Part shown: positions 16,129 through 24,401 of the stretch, in pieces
How positions within the stretch are numbered: the stretch's first letter is position 1
How the letters are laid out: every line of letters starts with the position of its first letter
Source: Bacteroidales bacterium
GTDB taxonomy: Bacteria; Bacteroidota; Bacteroidia; Bacteroidales; UBA932
Reading direction: 5' to 3'
Length of the DNA: 40,946 nucleotides
Assembly: GCA_016281315.1 (NCBI GenBank)
Contig: JAEEIJ010000093.1
Span: 1 to 40,946, forward strand
Notes under the pieces: model-generated
What the model was told of the DNA's origin: nothing
What the model saw: the letters and a program-made list of their open reading frames with translations, nothing else
The model's database searches: none
Translations under genes and position numbers: made by a program

Positions 16129-17297
16129 AACGCCTGTTACTCAGTGTTTTACTCTTTGTGCCGATGCTTGCCGCCGGCACGCATCATCCCTTCGTGCGCT
16201 ATGACCGCAACGTCCTGGAGCGGCCGGCCGGGAGCGCCCCCGCCTACGATCTGTTTTTAAGGAAACTGGACACCCTCGTCACCACTGGCGGGGCCGATGT
16301 CCGCATCCTCCACGTAGGCGGTTCGCATGTGCAGGGCGGCACCTGGAGCGACCGGCTCCGCAGGCACTTCCTGAGCCTGCGCTACGGCTGCGACGGCGGC
16401 CGGGGACTCGTCTTCCCCTTCTCCGCCGCCGGGACGAACACCCCCTCCAGCTACCGGAGCGCCTATTCCGGCACCTGGGAGTGGGCCAGCTGCCTGCGAC
16501 CCTCCGACGTACCTCTCGGGCTCACCGGGATGGCGCTGGTGGCGCGGGATACATCGGCCCGGGCCGTCATCGACCTCCTGCCCCGCGAACCCCATATTAT
16601 GCAGCACCGCTATACCTTCCGGCAGGTGGACGTGCTGGGCGAGGGGACGCTGGAGCCGGTCCTGCTGCTGGGGCCGAAAGATACGCTCCGCGGCCGTGAC
16701 GGGCATTTCGAAATCCCCTACTACACGGACTGGCTGCAGCTGGCCTTCGCCGGCCGGGGCACATACACGCTCCGCGGCTTCTATCTGGACAAGCCGGGGC
16801 ACGGCCTCAGCTACTCGGAAGCCGGCGTGAACGGCGCCTCCACCACCTCCTGGCTGCGCTGCGAGCGCTGGGAAAAGGACCTCCGGCGGGTTCGGCCGGA
16901 CCTCGTGATCTTTTCCATCGGCATCAACGACATTCAGGGGGCCGATTTCGACGTCCACCGCTTCAAGGAGCACTACCGGCAGCTCGTCAAGGCCGTCCGG
17001 CGGGTGAATCCACGCTGCGCCCTCCTCTTCACCGGCATCAACGACAGCTGGCGGCGGCGGGATGTGAACGAACACACCGAGACGGTGGAGAAAGCCTTCC
17101 GGGAACTGGCGAAGGAATACAAGGGCGTCTGCTGGGACTGGTACGAGGTGATGGGCGGTTACGGCTCGATGGCCAAGTGGCTGGATGCCGGCCTGGCCCA
17201 AAGCGATAAAGTGCATTTCACGCCCCTGGGCTACCGTTTCCTGGGGGATTTGCTGTTCGAGGCCATTTACGAGAGTTATCTGGAAGTGCGCAAATGA
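16125..17297 (+). CDS. SGNH-hydrolase-family protein, second of a pair (variant block I)
   Basis: This is a 390-residue exported protein with a signal peptide MKRLLLSVLLFVPMLAAG. Block I reads ILHVGGSHVQGGTW, so the usual GDS is GGS: the nucleophile Ser is kept but the Asp before it is Gly. Block III is FSIGINDIQG and block V is DKVHFTPLGYRFLGDLL, with the Asp/His dyad intact. It is a paralogue of the preceding gene: both share WDxYxxMGGxxSMxxW about 30 residues before block V. The ATG at 16125 forms an ATGA overlap with the upstream stop, and the same 4-base overlap links it to the MBOAT gene. It probably works in acetyl transfer on the periplasmic side. Confidence 0.78.
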   Translation: MKRLLLSVLLFVPMLAAGTHHPFVRYDRNVLERPAGSAPAYDLFLRKLDTLVTTGGADVRILHVGGSHVQGGTWSDRLRRHFLSLRYGCDGGRGLVFPFSAAGTNTPSSYRSAYSGTWEWASCLRPSDVPLGLTGMALVARDTSARAVIDLLPREPHIMQHRYTFRQVDVLGEGTLEPVLLLGPKDTLRGRDGHFEIPYYTDWLQLAFAGRGTYTLRGFYLDKPGHGLSYSEAGVNGASTTSWLRCERWEKDLRRVRPDLVIFSIGINDIQGADFDVHRFKEHYRQLVKAVRRVNPRCALLFTGINDSWRRRDVNEHTETVEKAFRELAKEYKGVCWDWYEVMGGYGSMAKWLDAGLAQSDKVHFTPLGYRFLGDLLFEAIYESYLEVRK

Positions 17298-19171
17298 ACC
17301 TGTGGGAGGTCATACGGGAGTTCTTCGGCAACCTGTTCGCTTTCGACCAGGCGCATCCGCTGCTTTTCACCCAGTTCTATTTCTGGGCGTTCTTCGCGCT
17401 GGTTTTCGCCGTCTTCTCCTGCTTCCACTCGAAGCCGCTCCTGCGCAACGGCTACCTCTTCGCCTGCTCGCTGTTCTTCTACTACAAGACCAGCGGGGTT
17501 TTCCTGGCGCTGCTGGTGTTCGTCATCGTCTATAACTTCCTGGCGGCCAAGTGGTTGCATAAACTCAAGAAGGAGAAATGGCGCTCGGTCCTGACGGCCG
17601 TCAGCGTGGTGGTGGACCTGGGCATCCTGGCCTACTTCAAGTACGCCTACTTCCTGGTGGACTTCGTGAACAACCTCTTCGGCCTGTCCATCGAGGTGCA
17701 CGACGTCCTGGGCGAGTTCCTCAATATGTGCACGGGGACATCGGCCTTCCGGGTGGACGCTATCATCCTCCCCGTGGGCATCTCCTTCTTCACCTTCCAG
17801 GCGGTAAGCTACATCGTGGACGTGAAACGGCGGAAGATCGCCCCCGTAAGGAACTTCCTGGACTTCGGCTTCTATCTGTCGTTCTTCCCGCAGCTGGTCG
17901 CCGGCCCCATCGTGCGCGCCGTGGAGTTCGTGGAGCAGCTCCACAAGCCGTACAACCTTTCGCGCCGATGGTTCGGTATCGCCGTCTTCTGGATTATGAA
18001 CGGCCTGGTGAAAAAGCTCGTCCTGGCCGATTATCTGGCGGTGAACTTCGCCGACCGCGTCTTCGAGAATCCGCTGCTGTACACAGGCTTCGAGAATCTC
18101 TCGGCCCTCTTCTGCTATTCCCTGCAGGTGTACGCCGATTTCTCCGGCTACACGGACATTGCCACGGGCGTCGCAATGCTCTTCGGCTTCTACCTGCCGC
18201 AGAACTTCAATTCGCCCTATAAGGCGGAGAACACCCAGCAGTTCTGGCGCCGCTGGCATATGACGCTGAGCCGCTGGCTGCGGGACTACCTCTACATCCC
18301 GCTGGGCGGCAACCGGAATGCATCGGCCGGCACCTTTATCATCATCGGGGCGATTGCCGTGATCGGAAGCTTTTTGAGCGGCTCCTGGTGGGTGGCCTTC
18401 GCGGTCGCCGTGCTGGCTGCGGGCATCGGCATCTGGGCCTGGCGGAAGCCGTCGGACCGCAAACTCATCACCACCAACATCAACTCGATGAACACGATGC
18501 TCCTGGGCGGCCTCTGGCACGGCGCCAGCTGGAATTTTATGATCTGGGGCGGCCTCAACGGCATCGGGATGGTGATTTATAAGATCTGGACCAAGCGTTC
18601 CACGGGGGTGAAACTCGCGATTATCGGCTCCGTAACGCTGCTGTGTTTCTTACTGGCGCATTTCACGCACTACCCCGTCTGGAACCTCTTCTTCGTGTGG
18701 ACGCTGATTATATTGGTCGGGACGGTGGTGAAATCCTTAATCCGGCGTTTTTCGGCAAGGCCTGCGGAGGAATCCCGTTCCAGGCAATGGATTTCCCGCG
18801 CCTGGGACATTTTCCAGACCTTCGTGTTCATTACCTTCACCCGCCTGTTCTTCCGCAGCGGCTCCAATCTGGATCCGGCCCTGGCCAACGAACAGGCCTG
18901 GAACACCGCCAAGAACATGGTAAACCAGATTGGCGGGCACTGGGACCTCTCCCTGGTGCCGCAGATGGCCTGGCAGCACCGCGCCGTGCTGCTCATCTTC
19001 GTGCTGGGCATGATCATTCACTGGCTGCCGGAGCGCTTCAAACGGCGCTACAGACTCACGTTTGCACGGCTTCCCCTCTTCTGGATGGCCCTGGTGGTGG
19101 TGGCCATCCTGGTATTCATCTACCAGTTCATCACCGCCGACCTGCAGAGCTTTATCTATTTCCAGTTCTAG
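17294..19171 (+). CDS. MBOAT-family O-acyltransferase (AlgI/DltB-like)
   Basis: This is a 625-residue polytopic membrane protein of the MBOAT family. AlgI-type members move acyl groups across the inner membrane for O-acetylation of exported glycans. Family marks are DYSGYTDIA-like YADFSGYTDIATGVAMLFGF, FWRRWHMTLSRWLRDYLYIPLGGNR and the catalytic His in MLLGGLWHGASWNFMIWGGLNG. It is longer than a typical AlgI (about 470-520). Part of the excess is an extra hydrophobic stretch with two helices between LGGNR and LWHGAS (FIIIGAIAVIGSFLSGSWW, VAFAVAVLAAGIGIWAW). It is start-stop coupled to the two SGNH genes, giving a complete three-gene acetylation cassette. Its TAG stop overlaps the convergent rsmA stop in the palindrome CTAG. 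Confidence 0.9.
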   Translation: MNLWEVIREFFGNLFAFDQAHPLLFTQFYFWAFFALVFAVFSCFHSKPLLRNGYLFACSLFFYYKTSGVFLALLVFVIVYNFLAAKWLHKLKKEKWRSVLTAVSVVVDLGILAYFKYAYFLVDFVNNLFGLSIEVHDVLGEFLNMCTGTSAFRVDAIILPVGISFFTFQAVSYIVDVKRRKIAPVRNFLDFGFYLSFFPQLVAGPIVRAVEFVEQLHKPYNLSRRWFGIAVFWIMNGLVKKLVLADYLAVNFADRVFENPLLYTGFENLSALFCYSLQVYADFSGYTDIATGVAMLFGFYLPQNFNSPYKAENTQQFWRRWHMTLSRWLRDYLYIPLGGNRNASAGTFIIIGAIAVIGSFLSGSWWVAFAVAVLAAGIGIWAWRKPSDRKLITTNINSMNTMLLGGLWHGASWNFMIWGGLNGIGMVIYKIWTKRSTGVKLAIIGSVTLLCFLLAHFTHYPVWNLFFVWTLIILVGTVVKSLIRRFSARPAEESRSRQWISRAWDIFQTFVFITFTRLFFRSGSNLDPALANEQAWNTAKNMVNQIGGHWDLSLVPQMAWQHRAVLLIFVLGMIIHWLPERFKRRYRLTFARLPLFWMALVVVAILVFIYQFITADLQSFIYFQF

Positions 19172-20103
19172 GCCAGGAGATTCGTCAGGGCGACGAAATC
19201 CTCCACGGAAAGCTGCTCAGGGCGCTGGGAGAAGACGGGCTGTGCGAGGAAAGACTGTAGTTCCTCGTCGCTCCAGCCGCAGCGGTCGGCCTTCGCCCTG
19301 GCAAGCGGTTTCAGCGGATTGCGCATCATCTTCCTGCGCTGGCCGAAGGCGGTTTTTACCACGGTTTTGAAGAGTTTTTCGTCGCAGCCCAGGTCTGTGC
19401 GTCCGTTCCGCGTAAGGCGGATGACGGCGCTTTCCACCTTGGGCGGAGGCGCGAAGCAGCCGGAGCCCACGGTGAAAAGGTATTCGATGTCGTACCAGGC
19501 CTGGAGCAGCACACTCAGGATGCCGTACGTCTTGCTGCCGGGTTTTTCGGCAATTCTTTCCGCGACTTCCTTCTGGACCATTCCAACCACTTCTGGAATT
19601 TGGTCCTTAAAATCCAGGACCTTGAAGAAAATCTGTGAGGAAATATTGTACGGGAAATTGCCGATGATGGCAAACTTCTCCGGGAAAATTTTGTCCAGCT
19701 TCAGCTGCAGAAAGTCCCCTTCCATCAGCCGTCCCTGCATCCCCTGGAAGTGCGTCAGGAGGTAGTCCACGCTCTCGTGGTCCAACTCAATCAGCTTCAA
19801 GTCGATGTCCTCCCGCTCCAGCAGATACTGCGTCAGTACCCCCATTCCGGGGCCCACTTCGAGGACGGGGAAGGGGGAGGGAGACTCTCTCCCTGGAATC
19901 TCTGGCCACCCTCGGCCGGATAAGAGGGAGGGGCCCGTAGCCTGCGCCGATGAGGCGCCGCGAGCCGGGAGGGGCCGGAGCGAAGCGGAGGCGATTCGAG
20001 GGAGAGAGTCTTCCTCCCCCTTTAGTGCGTCCACTATATTACGGGCCACTTTCTGGTCCGTCAGGAAATGCTGCCCGAGGGCTTTTTTCGCACGTACCTC
20101 CAT
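19168..20103 (-). CDS. rsmA: 16S rRNA dimethyladenosine transferase with an in-frame insert
   Basis: RsmA (KsgA) dimethylates two adjacent adenines near the 3' end of 16S rRNA during 30S assembly. The 311-residue protein has all the core motifs: KKALGQHFLTD at 6-16, the SAM-binding VLEVGPGMGVLTQYL from residue 80, GDFLQL, and the catalytic NFPY within AIIGNFPYNISSQIFFKVL. C-terminal FGQRRKMMRNPLK is typical. Residues about 28-78 are abnormal: a Ser/Arg/Gly/Pro-rich stretch between the N-terminal helix and the SAM motif, where orthologues have only a few residues. It is encoded by a palindromic element (19871-20022). Frame is kept and the active site untouched, so activity is plausible. The start at 20103 overlaps the upstream stop in TGATG. 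Confidence 0.95.
   Translation of the reverse strand: MEVRAKKALGQHFLTDQKVARNIVDALKGEEDSLPRIASASLRPLPARGASSAQATGPSLLSGRGWPEIPGRESPSPFPVLEVGPGMGVLTQYLLEREDIDLKLIELDHESVDYLLTHFQGMQGRLMEGDFLQLKLDKIFPEKFAIIGNFPYNISSQIFFKVLDFKDQIPEVVGMVQKEVAERIAEKPGSKTYGILSVLLQAWYDIEYLFTVGSGCFAPPPKVESAVIRLTRNGRTDLGCDEKLFKTVVKTAFGQRRKMMRNPLKPLARAKADRCGWSDEELQSFLAQPVFSQRPEQLSVEDFVALTNLLA
19871..20022. repeat. Palindromic element in frame inside rsmA (copy A)
   Basis: A 24-bp terminal inverted repeat (19871-19894 against 19999-20022, one mismatch, e.g. GAGACTCTCTCCCT) bounds a 152-bp element. Similarity extends inward for about 8 more bases. The inside carries GAGGGAGGGGCCCGT (19924-19938) and GGGAGGGGCCGGAGCGAAGCG (19966-19986). 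These are shared with the murB and dapE copies but lie in the opposite orientation relative to the host gene. Confidence 0.85.
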
Positions 20104-21230
20104 CAGATGCCTCCTCCTTCGATGGAGCCCGCGGCCTTGGCAAAGGCGGGCTGCAGGAGATATCGGCCTTTATTTCCTGCCTCGCGGGCCTGGGCGGCCA
20201 GCTGGCCGATGGCGGATTCGGCGCTGCGGCCCACGTCGATGATGAGTCCGCGCAGCATCTCCGGATAGGCCGTGAGCATGGCCACGTCCCCGTTGGAATC
20301 CCCGCCCACAAGGACGGGCGCCTTCCCTTCATGCCGGGGCGACATATAGGTGTTGATGCAATTGACCTTCCCCGCCTTGATGGGCTGAATATAGTCGGGG
20401 TCGTATTTAGCCGTGACCTTGTCTGCGGGCGTGAAACGCAGGCCGAAAACCTGCTCCGGAGGCAGTCCAACGCCCAATTCGGCGTCGCAGGCAAGCACCT
20501 CTACTATCAGTTCCAGGGAGGCCGAACAGACATAGGGCGTAATGCCGTGGGCAGACAGGGAAGCGTACAGTTCCTTCATCTCCGGCGAGAACCAGATACC
20601 CCGCTCCACCGGCGTTTTCCATCGGCCATCCGGAGAATCCCACTGCTGAACCGCCAGCTTTTCCTTCCCCAGCTGGTCCAGCACCGCCTCCCGCACCACG
20701 GCACGGGCCTCTTCTTCCGTATAACCCGCCAGCAGGCCGGGCATCCACAGATAAGAAACCTCGGAGCCGAAGACGTCGTCCATATTATTCAGCAGATAAG
20801 CCATCCGGGCGCGGAAGTCCAGATACGCCTCCGTCGCATGGATTTGGTCAAAGGTCATCCCCTGTTCCCGAAGGGCCGTGAGCTGGGTGAACTCCGTTTT
20901 CAACGTGGCTCCAAAAACCGCAAAGGTCTCATCGCCCAGCATCCGTGAATCGTCCGGAATCCCGTCCAGGAAGGCATGTACGGGGGCATCGGCATAGCAA
21001 AGATGCTCCACCTGATAGACCCAGAGGACCTGCGACACGTCGTGCACGATGGAGGTTTTGTCGAAGTCGAAGACCGCATAGGCACCGCGGCCCGCCTGGG
21101 ACTGAATGAGGTCGCAAAGGGCGCTCCGCACCTGCGGATCCCACAACTGGCCGGACAGAGCCGGGGAATCCTTACCGGAATGGCAGGCAACCCCCAATGT
21201 TGCGCAGAGAAGAATGAGTAGACGCTTCAT
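20103..21230 (-). CDS. HAD-superfamily phosphatase, predicted lipoprotein
   Basis: This is a 375-residue haloacid-dehalogenase-type hydrolase. From ATG 21230 the signal peptide MKRLLILLCATLGVAC ends in a lipobox with Cys16. An in-frame TTG further upstream would fall within the promoter box and is less likely. HAD motif I is AVFDFDKTS, with nucleophile Asp55 and acid/base Asp57. Motif II is probably YVCSAS, and motif IV is VLVGGDSNGDVAML. A large helical cap lies between motifs I and II. The fold resembles phosphoserine-phosphatase-like HADs. Export suggests scavenging of phosphate monoesters in the periplasm or on the surface. It is followed immediately by rsmA (TGATG). The substrate is unknown. 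Confidence 0.8.
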   Translation of the reverse strand: MKRLLILLCATLGVACHSGKDSPALSGQLWDPQVRSALCDLIQSQAGRGAYAVFDFDKTSIVHDVSQVLWVYQVEHLCYADAPVHAFLDGIPDDSRMLGDETFAVFGATLKTEFTQLTALREQGMTFDQIHATEAYLDFRARMAYLLNNMDDVFGSEVSYLWMPGLLAGYTEEEARAVVREAVLDQLGKEKLAVQQWDSPDGRWKTPVERGIWFSPEMKELYASLSAHGITPYVCSASLELIVEVLACDAELGVGLPPEQVFGLRFTPADKVTAKYDPDYIQPIKAGKVNCINTYMSPRHEGKAPVLVGGDSNGDVAMLTAYPEMLRGLIIDVGRSAESAIGQLAAQAREAGNKGRYLLQPAFAKAAGSIEGGGI

Positions 21231-21245
21231 TTGTGTTAGTTTTGA

Positions 21246-21253
21246 CAAAGATA
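21246..21253 (-). promoter_or_regulatory. -7 element TATCTTTG for the HAD lipoprotein/rsmA unit
   Basis: This is an exact TAnnTTTG match on the minus strand, 15 nt before ATG 21230. It is back to back with the aspS promoter box on the other strand. Confidence 0.55.
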
Positions 21254-21268
21254 CTCATAATTTTTTGC

Positions 21269-21276
21269 TATTTTTG
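21269..21276 (+). promoter_or_regulatory. -7 element TATTTTTG for aspS
   Basis: A TAnnTTTG match lies 27 nt before the aspS start. A TTTG at 21241-21244 is 24 bp upstream, slightly beyond the usual spacing. Confidence 0.5.
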
Positions 21277-21296
21277 TAAGTTAGATTATAACTTAC
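21276..21296 (+). promoter_or_regulatory. Perfect 8-bp inverted repeat in the aspS leader
   Basis: GTAAGTTA (21276-21283) and TAACTTAC (21289-21296) form a perfect stem around a GATTA loop, ending seven bases before the aspS ATG. It begins at the last base of the -7 box, so it may be an operator or a 5'-end hairpin affecting translation. Confidence 0.5.
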
Positions 21297-21303
21297 ACAG
21301 CAT

Positions 21304-23076
21304 ATGTACAGAAGTCACACTTGCGGGGAACTCCGCATTGAGAACAAAGGACAGCAGGTTACGCTGGCCGGATGGGTGCAGAAAGCCCGCAAACTGGGCG
21401 GAATGACTTTCATCGACCTCAGGGACCGTTACGGCATCACCCAGCTGTTGGTGGAGGCCGATGCTCCCGCCGATTTAGTGGAAACCGCCACTTCCCTGGG
21501 CCGGGAATTCGTGATTCAGGTGAAGGGCGAAGTGGTGGAGCGGCAGGCCAAGAACGCCAAGATGCCCACCGGCGAGATCGAAATCAAAGTATCGGCCATC
21601 AAGATTCTCAACAAGAGCGTCACCCCGCCTTTCACCATCGAGGAAGAAAGCGACGGCGGCGAAGACCTCCGGATGAAATACCGCTACCTGGACCTGCGCC
21701 GCGGCCCGCTGCAGCGCGCCCTGGCCCTCAGGCACAAAGTGGCGCACGAATGCCGCAACTATCTGGATTCCAAGGGCTTTATGGAGATTGAAACGCCCTA
21801 TCTGATCAAGTCCACCCCGGAAGGCGCCCGCGACTTCGTGGTTCCCTCCCGCATGAATCCCGGCCAGTTCTACGCCCTGCCGCAGAGCCCCCAGACCTTC
21901 AAGCAGCTGCTGATGGTAGCGGGCTACGACCGCTATTTCCAGATCGTGCGCTGCTTCCGCGACGAAGACCTCCGCGCGGACCGGCAGCCGGAATTCACCC
22001 AGATCGACTGCGAGATGTCCTTCGTGGAGCAGGAAGACGTCCTGGACACCTTCGAAGGGATGATGCGCACCCTGTTCAAAAATGTACTTGACGTAGATAT
22101 TCCGAACCCGCTCCCCCGGATGAGCTGGTACGACGCGATGGACAAGTACGGCTCCGACAAACCGGACATCCGCTTCGGGATGACCATCCACGACATTACA
22201 TCGGCCGCCAAGGGCAAAGGCTTCGGCGTGCTGGACGACGCCCCCTACATCGGCGCCATCTGCGTGCCCGGCGCAGCGGAATACACCCGCAAGCAGATCG
22301 ACGAACTCACGGACTGGGTGAAACGCCCGCAGGTGGGCGCCAAAGGCCTCATCTACATCCGCGTGAACGCCGACGGCACCTACAAGTCTTCCATCGACAA
22401 GTTCTACGGGGCCGATGACCTCGCGAAGATTGCCGCTGCGGCCGAAGCCAAAGCCGGCGACCTCATCCTGATCCTGAGCGGCGCCCTCCGCAAGACGCAG
22501 ACGATGCTGGGCGTGCTCCGCATCGAGATGGGCGGCCGCCTGGGCCTTCGGAACCCGCACGAGTTCGCCCCGCTGTGGATCGTAGACTTCCCGCTCCTGG
22601 AATGGGATGACGAAACCCAGCGTTTCTACGCCATGCACCACCCCTTCACCGCCCCCAAACCGGAGCACGAGAAGTGGTTCTACAGCGACAAGAAGGAAGA
22701 CCTGGAACGCGTCTGCGCCAACGCCTATGACTTCGTCCTCAACGGCAACGAGCTGGGCGGAGGCTCCATCCGTATCCACAATGCGGATATGCAGAAACGG
22801 ATGTTCGAGGTACTGGGGATTGGCCCCGAGGAGGCCGATTACAAGTTCGGCTTCATCATCAACGCCTTCAAGTTCGGCGCCCCGCCGCACGGCGGCCTCG
22901 CCTTCGGCTTCGACCGCGTGTGCGCCCTGATGGGCGGGCAGGACACCATCCGCGACTACATCGCCTTCCCGAAGAACAACCAGGGCCGCGACGTGATGAT
23001 CGACTCCCCGTCTATGATCGACCAGGTTCAGCTGGACGAACTCCAGATTGCCCTGAACGTAAAAGCGGAACAGTGA
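21304..23076 (+). CDS. aspS: Aspartate--tRNA ligase, bacterial type
   Basis: This class II synthetase charges tRNA-Asp. The 590-residue length matches the bacterial type, which has an additional GAD domain. Order of domains: N-terminal OB-fold anticodon-binding domain (about 1-110, [35 protein letters not shown]), class II catalytic core with motif 2 [29 protein letters not shown], the GAD insert (about 290-420), and motif 3 [21 protein letters not shown] near the end. It heads the long cell-wall/DAP gene chain: its stop overlaps the murB start by four bases (GTGA). Confidence 0.97.
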   Translation: MYRSHTCGELRIENKGQQVTLAGWVQKARKLGGMTFIDLRDRYGITQLLVEADAPADLVETATSLGREFVIQVKGEVVERQAKNAKMPTGEIEIKVSAIKILNKSVTPPFTIEEESDGGEDLRMKYRYLDLRRGPLQRALALRHKVAHECRNYLDSKGFMEIETPYLIKSTPEGARDFVVPSRMNPGQFYALPQSPQTFKQLLMVAGYDRYFQIVRCFRDEDLRADRQPEFTQIDCEMSFVEQEDVLDTFEGMMRTLFKNVLDVDIPNPLPRMSWYDAMDKYGSDKPDIRFGMTIHDITSAAKGKGFGVLDDAPYIGAICVPGAAEYTRKQIDELTDWVKRPQVGAKGLIYIRVNADGTYKSSIDKFYGADDLAKIAAAAEAKAGDLILILSGALRKTQTMLGVLRIEMGGRLGLRNPHEFAPLWIVDFPLLEWDDETQRFYAMHHPFTAPKPEHEKWFYSDKKEDLERVCANAYDFVLNGNELGGGSIRIHNADMQKRMFEVLGIGPEEADYKFGFIINAFKFGAPPHGGLAFGFDRVCALMGGQDTIRDYIAFPKNNQGRDVMIDSPSMIDQVQLDELQIALNVKAEQ

Positions 23077-24401
23077 TCAAACGGTATACAGACTACGACC
23101 TCTCGCACCGGAATACCTTCCGGATGCGGGTTCGTTGTGCGCTGTATGTGGAAATAACTGAAGAGGCGGACCTGCTGTCCCTGGACTGGGATGCCCTGCC
23201 GCAGCCCGTAATGGTGCTGGGCGGAGGCTCCAACCTCCTTTTCACCGGCGATTTCCCCGGAACCGTGCTGCACGTGGGCATCGGAGTAGAATCAGGGATG
23301 GGGATGGACCAGGTCCAACGGGTTTTTGGACCAGGTTCACTTTTAGGGGCTGGACCAGGTCCAGGTAGTGTGGTCCCCAGGCCCCTGGGAGGCACAGTCG
23401 GTGGACCAGGTCCAAAGGATGAAATCGAACCTGGTCCAAAAAGTGGCTGGACCAGGTCCACAGACGGAAAAGATTTACTGATTACCGTGCCGGCGGGAGT
23501 GGTTTTCGACGACTTCTGCGCCTTGGCGGCCGAAGAGGGCCTCTGGGGCCCGGAGAACCTCTCGCTCATCCCGGGAGAATGCGGGGCCTCGGCCGTGCAG
23601 AACATCGGCGCATACGGCGTGGAGGCCAAGGACATCCTTGCCGGCATCCGCGCCTACGACCGCCAGGAAGGCAGGTTCGTGGACATAGACCCCGCAGACT
23701 GCCAGTACGGTTATCGCACCTCCCGCTTCAAGACCGAGTGGAAAGGCCGATTTGTCATCACCGCCGTCACCTACCGCCTATCCAAAGAGCCCCGTCCCAT
23801 CCTGGACTACGGTGGCGTCAGGAAAGCGTTGGAAGCGCAAGGGGTGAGAGAAACAGCCCAGGGGGCTTGTCCACCCCCGGACAAGTATAGGGGGAGGGGC
23901 CCGTTGGATACAAGTCCCGGAGGGACGAAGGAGACAATGGGAGGGGCCGAAGCAGAGCGAAGCGAAGCGGAGTCCCGCTGGGCTGTTTCTCTCACCCCTC
24001 AGCTAATCAGAGACACTATCATTGATATCCGGCGGAAAAAGCTGCCGGATCCGGAAGAGATTGGATCGGCCGGAAGTTTCTTCTACAATCCGGTCATCGA
24101 CCGGGAGCACTTCGAGCGCATCGTGGCCATCGCCAAGGCCGACAACGGGCCGGACTACGCCGTTCCGCATTACGAGGTGGGGGACCGCATCAAGGTTCCC
24201 GCCGCCTGGATGATCGAGCAGTGCGGCTTCAAGGGCCGGCGGCTCGGCGGCGCCCAGGTGTATCAGAACCAGCCGCTGGTGATCGTGAACGCGAGCGGGG
24301 AGGCCTCGCCCGAGGAGATTATCGGCCTGGAAAAACAAGTCATCGACAGCATCGCTGCCAAATATGGAATCACCCTTCATCCCGAAGTAGAGCATGTCTA
24401 A
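23073..24401 (+). CDS. murB: UDP-N-acetylenolpyruvoylglucosamine reductase with two in-frame inserts
   Basis: MurB reduces the enolpyruvyl group to give UDP-MurNAc, using FAD and NADPH. The start is GTG 23073, overlapping the aspS stop. The protein is 442 residues, about 100 more than a type I MurB. Core motifs are present: [14 protein letters not shown]-binding [62 protein letters not shown], and [22 protein letters not shown] with the catalytic Ser, then [19 protein letters not shown]. The extra length is two low-complexity inserts, at about 78-129 (Gly/Pro-rich, from repeated TGGACCAGGTCCA) and about 257-309 (from a palindromic element). Both fall in loops between conserved blocks, and the frame is intact. 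Confidence 0.95.
   Translation: MIKRYTDYDLSHRNTFRMRVRCALYVEITEEADLLSLDWDALPQPVMVLGGGSNLLFTGDFPGTVLHVGIGVESGMGMDQVQRVFGPGSLLGAGPGPGSVVPRPLGGTVGGPGPKDEIEPGPKSGWTRSTDGKDLLITVPAGVVFDDFCALAAEEGLWGPENLSLIPGECGASAVQNIGAYGVEAKDILAGIRAYDRQEGRFVDIDPADCQYGYRTSRFKTEWKGRFVITAVTYRLSKEPRPILDYGGVRKALEAQGVRETAQGACPPPDKYRGRGPLDTSPGGTKETMGGAEAERSEAESRWAVSLTPQLIRDTIIDIRRKKLPDPEEIGSAGSFFYNPVIDREHFERIVAIAKADNGPDYAVPHYEVGDRIKVPAAWMIEQCGFKGRRLGGAQVYQNQPLVIVNASGEASPEEIIGLEKQVIDSIAAKYGITLHPEVEHV
23305..23460. repeat. Cluster of six TGGACCAGGTYCA repeats in frame inside murB
   Basis: Five direct copies of the odd palindrome TGGACCAGGT(C/T)CA lie at 23305-23317, 23327-23339, 23351-23363, 23402-23414 and 23448-23460. 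One inverted copy, one base short, is at 23427-23438. A related palindrome, CCCCAGGCCCCTGGG, lies between (23375-23389). The stretch reads through as Gly/Pro-rich protein. One more perfect copy occurs at 26144-26156 in the aminotransferase gene. Confidence 0.85.
23841..23998. repeat. Palindromic element in frame inside murB (copy B)
   Basis: A perfect 20-bp terminal inverted repeat (23841-23860 and 23979-23998; GGGGTGAGAGAAACAGCCCA) bounds 158 bp. Inside are a perfect hairpin CTTGTCC/GGACAAG (23866-23872, 23879-23885), GGGGGAGGGGCCCGT (23890-23904), and the core GGGACGAAGGAGACA...GGGAGGGGCCG...GAGCGAAGCG (23922-23970). This core is nearly identical to that of the dapE copy and related to the rsmA copy. 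Confidence 0.9.

Noticed and set aside
18307..18525. Extra MBOAT segment as another palindromic-element insertion
   Set aside because: It encodes two good membrane helices and shows no inverted repeat or shared core. It is a normal family variation.
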